A DNA stretch of 13,816 nucleotides, taken from contig JAAYSB010000355.1 in NCBI GenBank assembly GCA_012518475.1, positions 1 through 13,816 of the forward strand, read 5' to 3'. The translations under genes were made by a program, and so were the position numbers. The DNA is from Intrasporangiaceae bacterium. GTDB taxonomy: Bacteria; Actinomycetota; Actinomycetes; Actinomycetales; Dermatophilaceae. Below are positions 1 through 5,672 of the stretch, piece after piece. Position 1 is the stretch's first letter; every line of letters starts with the position of its first letter. Under the pieces are notes generated by a model. That model was not told the DNA's origin and did not search any database. It was given only the letters and a program-made list of their open reading frames with translations.

Positions 1-657
1 AACCCGCGTCGGCGCGTTCGCGGCATAGACGTCGAGCGCGACCGAGTCCTCGGTCAGGGCCAGAGCGACCACTTCGAACCCGAGCTCCCGCAGGCCGTCC
101 ACCGATCCGGGCCAGGGATCGATCCGGGTCCAGGGCACCTGGAACACCGTACCCATCGAGACACGGACTGCTCTGCGGTACAACGGATCAGCGCAGCGCG
201 GCGTGACGAGCACCGCGTCCACACCAAGGGCAGCGGCGGAGCGGAAGATCGCTCCGACGTTGGTGTGATCGACGATGTCCTCGAGAACCATCACCCGCCG
301 AGCCCCCTCGACGACGGAGGCCACTGGTGGCAGGGGCAGCCGCTCCATCGAGGCCAGTGCGCCGCGGTGAAGATGGAAGCCGGTCACGGACTCGATGACG
401 TCGTGCTCGCCGGTGAAGACCGGGATGTCCGCCTCCTCCGCGGCGGCGACGAGGTCGCCGAGGTCGGTGAGCCAGCGCTCCGCCATGAGATACGAACGTG
501 GCTGATAGCCCGCATCGAGAGCCCGACGAATGACCTTCTCCGACTCGGCGATGAAGAGTCCGTGCTCCGGCTCGAGCCTGCGCCTCAGGGCGACGTCGGT
601 GAGTCCCACATAGTCGGAGAGGCGGTCGTCAGCGGTGTCAGTGATCGTGATCGGCAT
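1..657 (-). CDS. SpoU/TrmH-family RNA 2'-O-methyltransferase (3' end cut by window edge)
   Basis: Probable SAM-dependent 2'-O-ribose methyltransferase acting on rRNA or tRNA in the cytosol. The open frame runs from an ATG at 657 to the left edge without a stop, giving 219 residues; family members are usually about 260-280, so the C-terminus is missing. Residues 1-110 fit an N-terminal substrate-binding domain (EHGLFIAESEKVI at 31-43). Residues 120-176 hold the SPOUT core: NVGAIFRSAAALGVDAVLV near 133-151, and RRAVRVSMGTVFQVPW near 161-176, where SMG is the second SpoU motif. The third motif, which completes the SAM-binding knot, lies outside the window. The start is supported by a TAGACT box seven bases upstream, which suggests a leaderless transcript. 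It sits 25 bp downstream of the second TauE/SafE gene on the same strand. The family is clear; the target nucleotide cannot be read from sequence. Confidence 0.9.
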   Translation of the reverse strand, partial: MPITITDTADDRLSDYVGLTDVALRRRLEPEHGLFIAESEKVIRRALDAGYQPRSYLMAERWLTDLGDLVAAAEEADIPVFTGEHDVIESVTGFHLHRGALASMERLPLPPVASVVEGARRVMVLEDIVDHTNVGAIFRSAAALGVDAVLVTPRCADPLYRRAVRVSMGTVFQVPWTRIDPWPGSVDGLRELGFEVVALALTEDSVALDVYAANAPTRV

Positions 658-670
658 CGCGATGAGTCTA
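658..670 (-). promoter_or_regulatory. Candidate -10 box for leaderless methyltransferase mRNA
   Basis: TAGACT (670-665, minus strand) fits the actinobacterial -10 consensus TANNNT and ends seven bases before the ATG at 657. Transcription would then start at or next to the start codon. No clear -35 is visible. It lies just past the stop of the upstream permease gene, so the methyltransferase may have its own promoter inside the cluster. Confidence 0.45.
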
Positions 671-682
671 GGTCGTTCAGAG

Positions 683-1408
683 TCAGAGCAGCAGGGCTCT
701 CACGATGACGACGAGGCTGGCCACTGCGCAGAAGGTCAGGACGACAGGGCGCATCCGCCGCGGCGAGACGGCACGACGCAACGGTCGCCCGAACCAGACG
801 CCGAGGACGAGGAAGGGCAGCCAGATGAGTCCGGCCGCCATGTGATCGCGGGTCACCTCCCCGGCGATGGCCAGGGCAGTGAGGCCGGAGGCCGAGCCGA
901 GCACGAAGAAGGCGGCAAGCGTGGAGCGGATCCGGGTGGGCCGTTCGTGCTGGAGGACCATGGCGAAGAAGGGTCCGCCGATCGACGCTGCCGTGCCGGA
1001 GATACCGGTGATCGTGCCGGCGGCAAGCGCGTTGGGGACCGTGGCTCGGATCGAGACCGGGGTGAGCGACACGGCGACGACGAGCAGGACCATGATGCCC
1101 ACCAGGAGGGCGATCTCCCGCGTCCCGGCAAGGACGACGAGGGCAGCACCGACTGGAGTCAGCAGAAGACGGGCAGCGAAGGCACTGCCGAGAAGACGCC
1201 AGTCGATGTCCCGCTCGTGCCTGATCAGCTCCCACAACGGCAGGAAGAAGCCGCACACGAGGAGACTCGCGGGCATCAGCGCCGGTTCGACGAGGACGAC
1301 GAAGGGGGCGGCGACGACGGCGAGCCCAAAGCCCACTGCGGACTGGATGGCCGCGCCCAGAGCCACCGTGAGACCGAGCGCGAGCACGACTGTGAGAGAC
1401 ACGGTCAC
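683..1408 (-). CDS. Sulfite exporter TauE/SafE-family permease (second of a tandem pair)
   Basis: Integral membrane protein of 241 residues in the TauE/SafE (formerly DUF81) family, whose members are linked to export or uptake of sulfite, sulfoacetate and other organic anions. The sequence is almost entirely hydrophobic segments, probably seven or eight helices. It shows the family's two-fold pattern: GAAIQSAVGFGLAVVAAP near residues 18-35 and GTITGISGTAASIGGPF near 131-147, each a Gly-rich re-entrant-like stretch. A basic Arg-rich loop lies near 208-220. The start is GTG at 1408, with only a weak GAGG upstream; a second GTG two codons later is possible. It begins 10 bases after the stop of the upstream TauE/SafE gene, so the two are very likely cotranscribed. 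They are clearly different in sequence, so this is not a recent duplication. The substrate is unknown. Confidence 0.87.
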   Translation of the reverse strand: MTVSLTVVLALGLTVALGAAIQSAVGFGLAVVAAPFVVLVEPALMPASLLVCGFFLPLWELIRHERDIDWRLLGSAFAARLLLTPVGAALVVLAGTREIALLVGIMVLLVVAVSLTPVSIRATVPNALAAGTITGISGTAASIGGPFFAMVLQHERPTRIRSTLAAFFVLGSASGLTALAIAGEVTRDHMAAGLIWLPFLVLGVWFGRPLRRAVSPRRMRPVVLTFCAVASLVVIVRALLL

Positions 1409-1418
1409 GGAAGGGCCC

Positions 1419-2204
1419 TCACGAGGCGACGAAGGCGACGATGGCGATGACCGAGACGATGAGGATGAAGACCCGCAACGGGGTCGTGGGTATGCGGCGC
1501 CCGACCGCGGCGCCCGTCAGACCTCCGAGCAGGGAACCGACGGCGATCAGCCCGACGACCGACCAGACGACCTGGTCCGGGGCGATGACGAGGAAGGTGA
1601 TGGCGCCGACGAAGTTCGCCGCAGTCGCGAGGATGTTCTTGTAGCCGTTGATCCGTTGCAGCGCGTCGGTCGTCAGCAGCGAGAGCAACCCGATGAGGAT
1701 CACGCCCTGGGCGGCGCCGAAGTACCCGCCGTAGACACCGGCGAGCAGGACGCCTGCCATCAGCGCGAGCGTCGGTCCGGTCGCGCCGGCACGCGAAGAG
1801 GCCGCGATGGGGTCCGGCCGCCGCTGGGCCATCCGGGCTTGAAGGCGCGGGCCGAGGACGACGAGCAGTGCCCCAATCCCGATGAGCACGGGGACCGCTG
1901 CCTCAAAGACCCCTGGCGGCAGGACGATGACGAGGATGGCCCCGCTAGCCGCACCGAGGATCGACATCGGCAGCAGGCGCTTCAAGGTCGGGCCGGCTCC
2001 GACGACCTCGTGCCGGTAGCCCCAGGACCCGGCCACTCCCCCCGCCACCAGACCGAGGGTGTTGGAGACGTTGGCGGTGACCGGCGCGAAACCCGCCCAG
2101 AGCAGGGTCGGGAAGGTCAGCAGCGTGCCGGAGCCGACGATGGCGTTGATCATCCCGGCGCCGAAGCCGGCGACAAGGATCGCCAGGGCCTCCAACGCAG
2201 TCAC
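1419..2204 (-). CDS. Sulfite exporter TauE/SafE-family permease (first of a tandem pair)
   Basis: Polytopic membrane protein of 261 residues in the TauE/SafE family. The N-terminal half carries AGMINAIVGSGTLLTFPTL (residues 16-34), and the C-terminal half carries GVYGGYFGAAQGVIL (156-170), the paired Gly-rich motifs of this family. About seven or eight transmembrane segments are expected, with a hydrophilic, basic central loop near 119-142. The start is GTG at 2204. An in-frame TGA lies two codons upstream (2210-2208), so translation cannot begin earlier. That GTG lies inside the 3' arm of a perfect 12-bp inverted repeat (2200-2229), which could hide the start in mRNA. The SPFH gene ends 56 bases upstream and the second permease follows after 10 bases, so these genes probably share a transcript. 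Transported anion unknown. Confidence 0.88.
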   Translation of the reverse strand: MTALEALAILVAGFGAGMINAIVGSGTLLTFPTLLWAGFAPVTANVSNTLGLVAGGVAGSWGYRHEVVGAGPTLKRLLPMSILGAASGAILVIVLPPGVFEAAVPVLIGIGALLVVLGPRLQARMAQRRPDPIAASSRAGATGPTLALMAGVLLAGVYGGYFGAAQGVILIGLLSLLTTDALQRINGYKNILATAANFVGAITFLVIAPDQVVWSVVGLIAVGSLLGGLTGAAVGRRIPTTPLRVFILIVSVIAIVAFVAS

Positions 2205-2229
2205 CCGTCACATCGTAGTGACGGGTGAC
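2200..2229 (-). promoter_or_regulatory. Perfect 12-bp inverted repeat over the permease start codon
   Basis: The arms GTCACCCGTCAC (2200-2211) and GTGACGGGTGAC (2218-2229) are exact reverse complements separated by six bases (ATCGTA). The GTG start of the downstream permease, at 2204-2202 on the minus strand, is inside one arm. In RNA this would be a very stable 12-bp hairpin sequestering the start codon and ribosome-binding region. As DNA it could be an operator for a dimeric regulator. It lacks a T-run, so a classical terminator is less likely, although it could also trim or protect the 3' end of the SPFH message. Confidence 0.7.
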
Positions 2230-2260
2230 CGGGTGCTGGATCAGCGGGTGGGTCTGCGAC

Positions 2261-3445
2261 TCAGCGCTGTTCGTCTGCCCGACCCTCGGGCTGCTGGTCG
2301 AGCCGTGGTTCGTCGGTCTGCGGCTCCTGCATCTGTGGGGCCTCGAGCGCGGCCGGCGGGGGCGGCACCGCGTCCGCAGCGGGACGCCGCGGCGGCTGGG
2401 TCGCGCCGACCGGTGCCGAGTGCTCGGTGGCCTCGCGCGTGGAGCGGGCTGCCTGACCCCGAGCCTCCTCGAGGGCCGCCTTGGGGTCCTGAAGGGCGAC
2501 AGTCTCGAAGGTGTTGGCCTCGGGCTCGTCGACCTCGACGAAGCCCTCGGCGTCCATCGAGCCGGAACCGTCGTTGCCACCCTGGCCGAGCATGCCGCCG
2601 ATGCCGCGCAGGGCGTCGGTGAGCTCGCTGGGGATGATCCACATCTTGTTGCTGTCGCCGCGCGCGATCTGCGGAAGCACCTGGAGGTACTGGTAGGCGA
2701 GCAGCTTCTGGGTCGGCTTGCCGCGGTGGATGGCGTCGAAGACCTGCTTGATCGCGCGGGACTGACCCTCGGCCTCGAGGACCCGTGCCTGGGCCGAACC
2801 CTCGGCGCGCAGGATCTGGGACTGCTTCTCGCCCTCGGCCGTGAGGATCTGGGACTGCTTGACACCCTCGGCGTTGAGGATCGCCGCACGACGGTCCCGC
2901 TCGGCCTTCATCTGCTTCTCCATCGACTCCTGGACCGACAGCGGCGGGTCGATCGCCTTGAGCTCGACGCGGTTCACGCGGATGCCCCACCTGCCGGTCG
3001 CCTCGTCGAGCGCGCCGCGCAGCTGGCTGTTGATCTGGTCGCGACTGGTCAGGGTCTGCTCGAGGTCGAGCGAGCCGATGACGTTTCGCAGCGTCGTCAC
3101 GGTCAGCTGCTCGATGCCCTGGATGAAGTTCGCGATCTCGTAGACGGCCGCGCGGCTGTCGATGACCGTGTAGTAGATGACCGTGTCGATGTTCACGACA
3201 AGGTTGTCGCTCGTGATCACCGGCTGCGGAGGGAAGGAGACGACCTGCTCACGGAGGTCGACGTTCGCGCGCACCTTGTCCACGAACGGGATGAGGAAGT
3301 GGATGCCACCTTCGAGTGTGCGCGAGTAGCGTCCCAGGCGTTCGACGATGAGCGACGTCTGCTGCGGCACGATCCGGACCGTGCGCATGATGACGACGAT
3401 CGCGAACAGCACCAGGATCGCGAGGACGATGAGTGTCCCTGGCAT
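2261..3445 (-). CDS. SPFH/band 7 (stomatin-prohibitin-like) membrane protein
   Basis: Membrane-anchored scaffold of 394 residues, related to stomatins and QmcA-type proteins that organise membrane microdomains and often work with an NfeD partner. Residues 1-20 form one N-terminal helix. The SPFH domain covers about 22-190, with IVPQQTSLIVERLGRYSRTL near 25-44 and VDLREQVVSFPPQPVITSDN near 62-81. Residues 189-227 hold four 11-residue repeats of the form IL-x-AEG-x-K/A-Q (starts 189, 200, 211, 222), typical of the stomatin coiled coil. The tail after about 320 is Pro/Gln/Glu-rich and probably disordered. The ATG at 3445 has a clear AAAGGGGA Shine-Dalgarno five bases upstream. The NfeD-like gene lies 76 bp upstream on the same strand, the usual pairing. 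Length exceeds a minimal stomatin because of the tail. Physiological role in this organism is inferred only. Confidence 0.93.
   Translation of the reverse strand: MPGTLIVLAILVLFAIVVIMRTVRIVPQQTSLIVERLGRYSRTLEGGIHFLIPFVDKVRANVDLREQVVSFPPQPVITSDNLVVNIDTVIYYTVIDSRAAVYEIANFIQGIEQLTVTTLRNVIGSLDLEQTLTSRDQINSQLRGALDEATGRWGIRVNRVELKAIDPPLSVQESMEKQMKAERDRRAAILNAEGVKQSQILTAEGEKQSQILRAEGSAQARVLEAEGQSRAIKQVFDAIHRGKPTQKLLAYQYLQVLPQIARGDSNKMWIIPSELTDALRGIGGMLGQGGNDGSGSMDAEGFVEVDEPEANTFETVALQDPKAALEEARGQAARSTREATEHSAPVGATQPPRRPAADAVPPPPAALEAPQMQEPQTDEPRLDQQPEGRADEQR
2811..2910 (-). repeat. In-gene 33-bp periodic repeat encoding AEG coiled-coil units
   Basis: The segment AGGATCTGGGACTGCTT recurs 33 bases apart, near 2811-2827 and 2844-2860. 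It corresponds to 11-residue units in the SPFH protein (ILTAEGEKQSQ-type). The DNA conservation is partly explained by the repeated protein pattern, so this is a coding repeat and not a separate element. Confidence 0.6.
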
Positions 3446-3491
3446 GGGGTTCCCCTTTGGTTGTGGTCAGGTCTACGGAATGATGGGTATG

Positions 3492-3516
3492 CGTCGCTCA
3501 CCGCCGGCGGGCGACG
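3492..3516 (-). promoter_or_regulatory. Stem-loop in the nfeD-SPFH intergenic region
   Basis: CGTCGC (3492-3497) pairs with GCGACG (3511-3516), and an inner CCGCCGGCGG adds a short GC stem. It lies just past the NfeD stop codon and about 45 bases before the SPFH ribosome binding site. No T-run follows on the minus strand, so it may adjust the ratio of the two products or stabilise processed mRNA. That role is inferred. Confidence 0.35.
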
Positions 3517-3521
3517 ATCGG

Positions 3522-3980
3522 TCAGCTGCCGATCTGTTCGACCGGAGAGACGTGGACGGTGGCCCCACGGATCTCGATGACGCGCACCTGGGTGCCCGGC
3601 TGGAGCACGGCGCCCTGCGGAGCGCGGGCGGACCACACCTCGCCGGCGAGCTTGACCCGGCCGTCGGTCTCGGTGATGGTCTCGAGGACCCAGGCATCGC
3701 GACCGATGAGTCCGGAGGAGCCGATGCCGTGGTCGGTCTCGGAGTCCATGAAGCGGCGCTTGACGACGGGTCGGACGATGAAGAGCAGCGCGAAGGCGGC
3801 AACGACCGCGGCGACGATCTGAATGGGCAGCGGAGCCCCGAGGCCGGCAGCAGCAGCTCCGGCAAGTGCCCCACCGGCGAGCATGACGAAGACGAAGTCG
3901 ACCGTGGCCGCCTCGATCGCGGCCAGGACAAGGGCGAGGCCGAGCCACACGACCCACCAGTTCTCAGCGAACCAGTCCAT
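3522..3980 (-). CDS. NfeD-like membrane protein, partner of SPFH protein
   Basis: Short NfeD-family protein of 152 residues. The N-terminal part has membrane segments at about 9-25, 28-48 and 52-70 (WWVVWLGLALVLAAIEAAT begins the first). The C-terminal part, about 88-148, fits the soluble OB-fold: LIGRDAWVLETI, then GRVKLAGEVWSARA and PGTQVRVIEIRGATVHV. There is no ClpP-like protease domain, so this is the short NfeD type that pairs with stomatin- or flotillin-like proteins. An upstream in-frame extension exists but would overlap the ABC gene. The ATG at 3980 has AAAGGGGA five bases upstream and is preferred. The SPFH gene follows after 76 bp with an almost identical ribosome binding site, pointing to matched translation. 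Family assignment is firm; molecular activity of such proteins is not well defined. Confidence 0.92.
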   Translation of the reverse strand: MDWFAENWWVVWLGLALVLAAIEAATVDFVFVMLAGGALAGAAAAGLGAPLPIQIVAAVVAAFALLFIVRPVVKRRFMDSETDHGIGSSGLIGRDAWVLETITETDGRVKLAGEVWSARAPQGAVLQPGTQVRVIEIRGATVHVSPVEQIGS

Positions 3981-4023
3981 GTCGTTCCCCTTTCGCGTCG
4001 GTGTGCCGGCAGTGTGTGCTTGA

Positions 4024-4037
4024 GCGGCCGAAGCCGC
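4024..4037 (-). promoter_or_regulatory. UUCG tetraloop hairpin in the nfeD leader
   Basis: On the minus strand this reads GCGGC-TTCG-GCCGC, a 5-bp GC stem closed by a cUUCGg tetraloop, an exceptionally stable RNA fold. It lies between the ABC gene stop and the NfeD ribosome binding site. No T-run follows. It could be a weak terminator for the ABC transcript or a stabilising element in the nfeD leader. Confidence 0.45.
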
Positions 4038-4068
4038 CGCAATGGAACGCCGATCCGTTCTGTACCCC

Positions 4069-4074
4069 AGCCTA
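4069..4074 (-). promoter_or_regulatory. Candidate -10 box for the nfeD-SPFH-permease transcript
   Basis: TAGGCT (4074-4069, minus strand) fits TANNNT and overlaps the TAG stop of the ABC ATPase gene. Initiation about seven bases downstream would give nfeD an mRNA leader of roughly 80 bases containing the UUCG hairpin and the AAAGGGGA site. No convincing -35 was seen, so confidence is low. Confidence 0.25.
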
Positions 4075-4875
4075 TCGGCTCGCGGCGCCCTGACCGGTTG
4101 ACCAGGCGGTCCACCTGTCCCCACGACGTTCAACGGTGAGCGGCAGTCCGAAGGTTTCCGACAGGTTCGCGTCGGTGAGCGTGACTTCGAGCGGACCGGC
4201 GGCGACGACCTTGCCCTCGCGGAGAAGCAGCGCGTCGGTGAAGTGAGGTGGGATCTCCTCGACGTGGTGGGTGACAAGGACGATGGCAGGAGCCTCGAGG
4301 TCGGCAGCGAGCTCACCGAGCCTGCCGACGAGATCCTCCCGCGCGCCGAGGTCGAGTCCGGCTGCGGGCTCGTCAAGAAGCATCAGCTCAGGGTCGGTCA
4401 TCAGCGCCCGCGCGATCTGGACCCGCTTGCGCTCCCCCTCTGAGAGGGTGCCGAAGGTCCGGTCGGCCAGATGAGCGATGCCCATGAGCTCGAGCAGCTC
4501 CGCCGCCCGAGCGTGGTCAAGCTCGTGATACTCCTCCCGCCAGCGGCCCACGACGCCGTATGACGCGGTGACGACGACGTTGTGGACGATCTCGCGCGGT
4601 GGGACCCGCTCTGCGAGCGAAGCCGAGGCCAGCCCGATCCGGGGCCGCAGCTCGAAGACATCGACCGCCCCGAGCACCTCGCCGAGCACGCCGGCAACGC
4701 CGCTGCTCGGGTGCATCCGGCCGGCTGCGACCTGGAGGAGGGTGGTCTTCCCGGCGCCGTTGGGCCCGAGGATCACCCAGCGCTCCCCCTCCTCGACCTC
4801 CCAGGTCACATCGTCGATGAGCCGGGACTTGCCGCGGACGACGCTGACGCCGGCGAGAGCGAGGACGTCGGTCAT
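4072..4875 (-). CDS. Stand-alone ABC ATPase (ATP-binding protein without permease partner in window)
   Basis: Cytosolic ATP-binding cassette protein of 267 residues. Walker A GPNGAGKTT is at 37-45, the signature LSEGE at 144-148, Walker B LMLLDEP at 164-170 with catalytic Glu169, and the H-loop His at 203 in VTHH. The position where most transport ATPases have the Q-loop glutamine reads IGLASASLAER (80-90). Gln is absent, as in ModF/YlmA-like cassettes. No membrane subunit is adjacent, which also suggests a non-classical or stand-alone ATPase. The ATG at 4875 is preceded by TACTGT with a seven-base gap, supporting a leaderless start. NfeD follows 91 bp downstream. A hypothetical gene diverges only 32 bp away. 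Substrate or partner cannot be inferred; a transport role is not certain. Confidence 0.9.
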   Translation of the reverse strand: MTDVLALAGVSVVRGKSRLIDDVTWEVEEGERWVILGPNGAGKTTLLQVAAGRMHPSSGVAGVLGEVLGAVDVFELRPRIGLASASLAERVPPREIVHNVVVTASYGVVGRWREEYHELDHARAAELLELMGIAHLADRTFGTLSEGERKRVQIARALMTDPELMLLDEPAAGLDLGAREDLVGRLGELAADLEAPAIVLVTHHVEEIPPHFTDALLLREGKVVAAGPLEVTLTDANLSETFGLPLTVERRGDRWTAWSTGQGAASR

Positions 4876-4907
4876 GGCGACAACAGTAGTCGACCTACCA
4901 TGGCGGG
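4876..4907. promoter_or_regulatory. Compact divergent promoter region with two opposed -10 boxes
   Basis: Only 32 bases separate two divergent start codons. On the minus strand TACTGT (4888-4883) lies seven bases before the ABC ATG at 4875. On the plus strand TACCAT (4896-4901) lies six bases before the GTG at 4908. Both fit TANNNT and leaderless initiation. Each -35 would fall in or next to the other gene's first codons, so polymerases probably exclude each other. Confidence 0.5.
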
Positions 4908-5672
4908 GTGCCGGAGCTTCCCGCGAGTGTCCGCGTCGCGGTCTGGACCTCGTTCGCATGGGCCCAGGGTGTCGACGCCGACACGGTGCTGCGTCGGGCG
5001 CTGCCCGACGTGGACGTCGTCCTCGGACTGAGTGAACGGCTCGCGCTGTGGCAGGAGGTCGGTGAGCGGGCGGTCTATGCGGCCCTCCCCCGGCCCGGCG
5101 CTCCAGGACTGCTCCCCCGCTGCTCCACCGATGCCTTCGCAGCCGCAGCCGACGCCCAGGAGGCGGTCTTCGTGGCCGGAGTCGGTGGCCTGGCGGTCCC
5201 CCGTCTCGTGACCTTCGGGGCTGAGGACGACGCGATCGGCAGCGAGGGGCTGGCCATCCGGTGGGAGTCCTTCGACGCAGCGCCGGTTCCCGTGCACCGG
5301 CTGGCCGGGGTGGATGTGGCCGGAGCGGACCGGGCACTCCGCCAGGCGGTCCACGCCGCGGCTGACGGTCTCGGCGATGGCGGCTGGGTCGATGCCTGGC
5401 AGGGTCAACCGGCGCGCGCGACCGAGCGTGAATGGTCCCTGCCCACAGACCTGCCCGAGCGCGTCCGCGGCCTGCTCGCGCGGGCCGGATCGATCCTGGA
5501 GATCGCCGAGCTCGGACTCAGCCACGCGGAGCGCTCGACGACCGCACAGCTCACCGGCGAGCGTCAGTCGGCCCTGCGACCGTTGCGGGACACTGCTGTC
5601 GCTGCGCTCGAGGCAGCGACCTGCTCTGCGGGTGCCTACTTCGCCGCCCAGCCCCGCAGGACCTCCTCATAG
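4908..5672 (+). CDS. Unrecognised actinobacterial-type protein of 254 residues
   Basis: I do not recognise a named family. The frame starts at GTG 4908, just after TACCAT plus six bases, and shows the GC-rich third-position bias of real genes here. The protein is Ala-rich and has no clear signal peptide or membrane helix. Visible blocks are VAVWTSFAWAQG (10-21), EAVFVAGVGGLAVPRLVTFG (about 85-104) and a helical C-terminal region, GLLARAGSILEIAELGLSHAERS (about 187-209). No catalytic motif stands out. It diverges from the ABC ATPase gene across 32 bp. Its last 37 bases overlap the 3' end of glgA in the opposite direction. Position beside glg genes does not establish a role in glycogen metabolism. 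It is likely expressed and translated, but its function is unknown. Confidence 0.75.
   Translation: MPELPASVRVAVWTSFAWAQGVDADTVLRRALPDVDVVLGLSERLALWQEVGERAVYAALPRPGAPGLLPRCSTDAFAAAADAQEAVFVAGVGGLAVPRLVTFGAEDDAIGSEGLAIRWESFDAAPVPVHRLAGVDVAGADRALRQAVHAAADGLGDGGWVDAWQGQPARATEREWSLPTDLPERVRGLLARAGSILEIAELGLSHAERSTTAQLTGERQSALRPLRDTAVAALEAATCSAGAYFAAQPRRTSS
5598..5620 (-). terminator. Candidate stem-loop terminator after glgA, inside the convergent gene
   Basis: GTCGCTGC (5598-5605) and GCAGCGAC (5613-5620) form a perfect 8-bp stem with a 7-base loop. It begins 15 bases past the glgA stop and has no U-tract, as is common for actinobacterial stem-loop terminators. It also lies within the last codons of the convergent hypothetical gene (VAALEAAT region), so part of the symmetry could be coding coincidence. 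Confidence 0.35.

Noticed and set aside
867..3580. Long plus-strand frames opposite the permease and SPFH genes
   Set aside because: Their proteins are charged, repetitive and motif-free, while the minus-strand frames match known membrane families.
3981..4376. N-terminal extension of the NfeD-like protein
   Set aside because: The extension overlaps the ABC ATPase gene in another frame and has no family similarity. The ATG at 3980 has a strong ribosome binding site.
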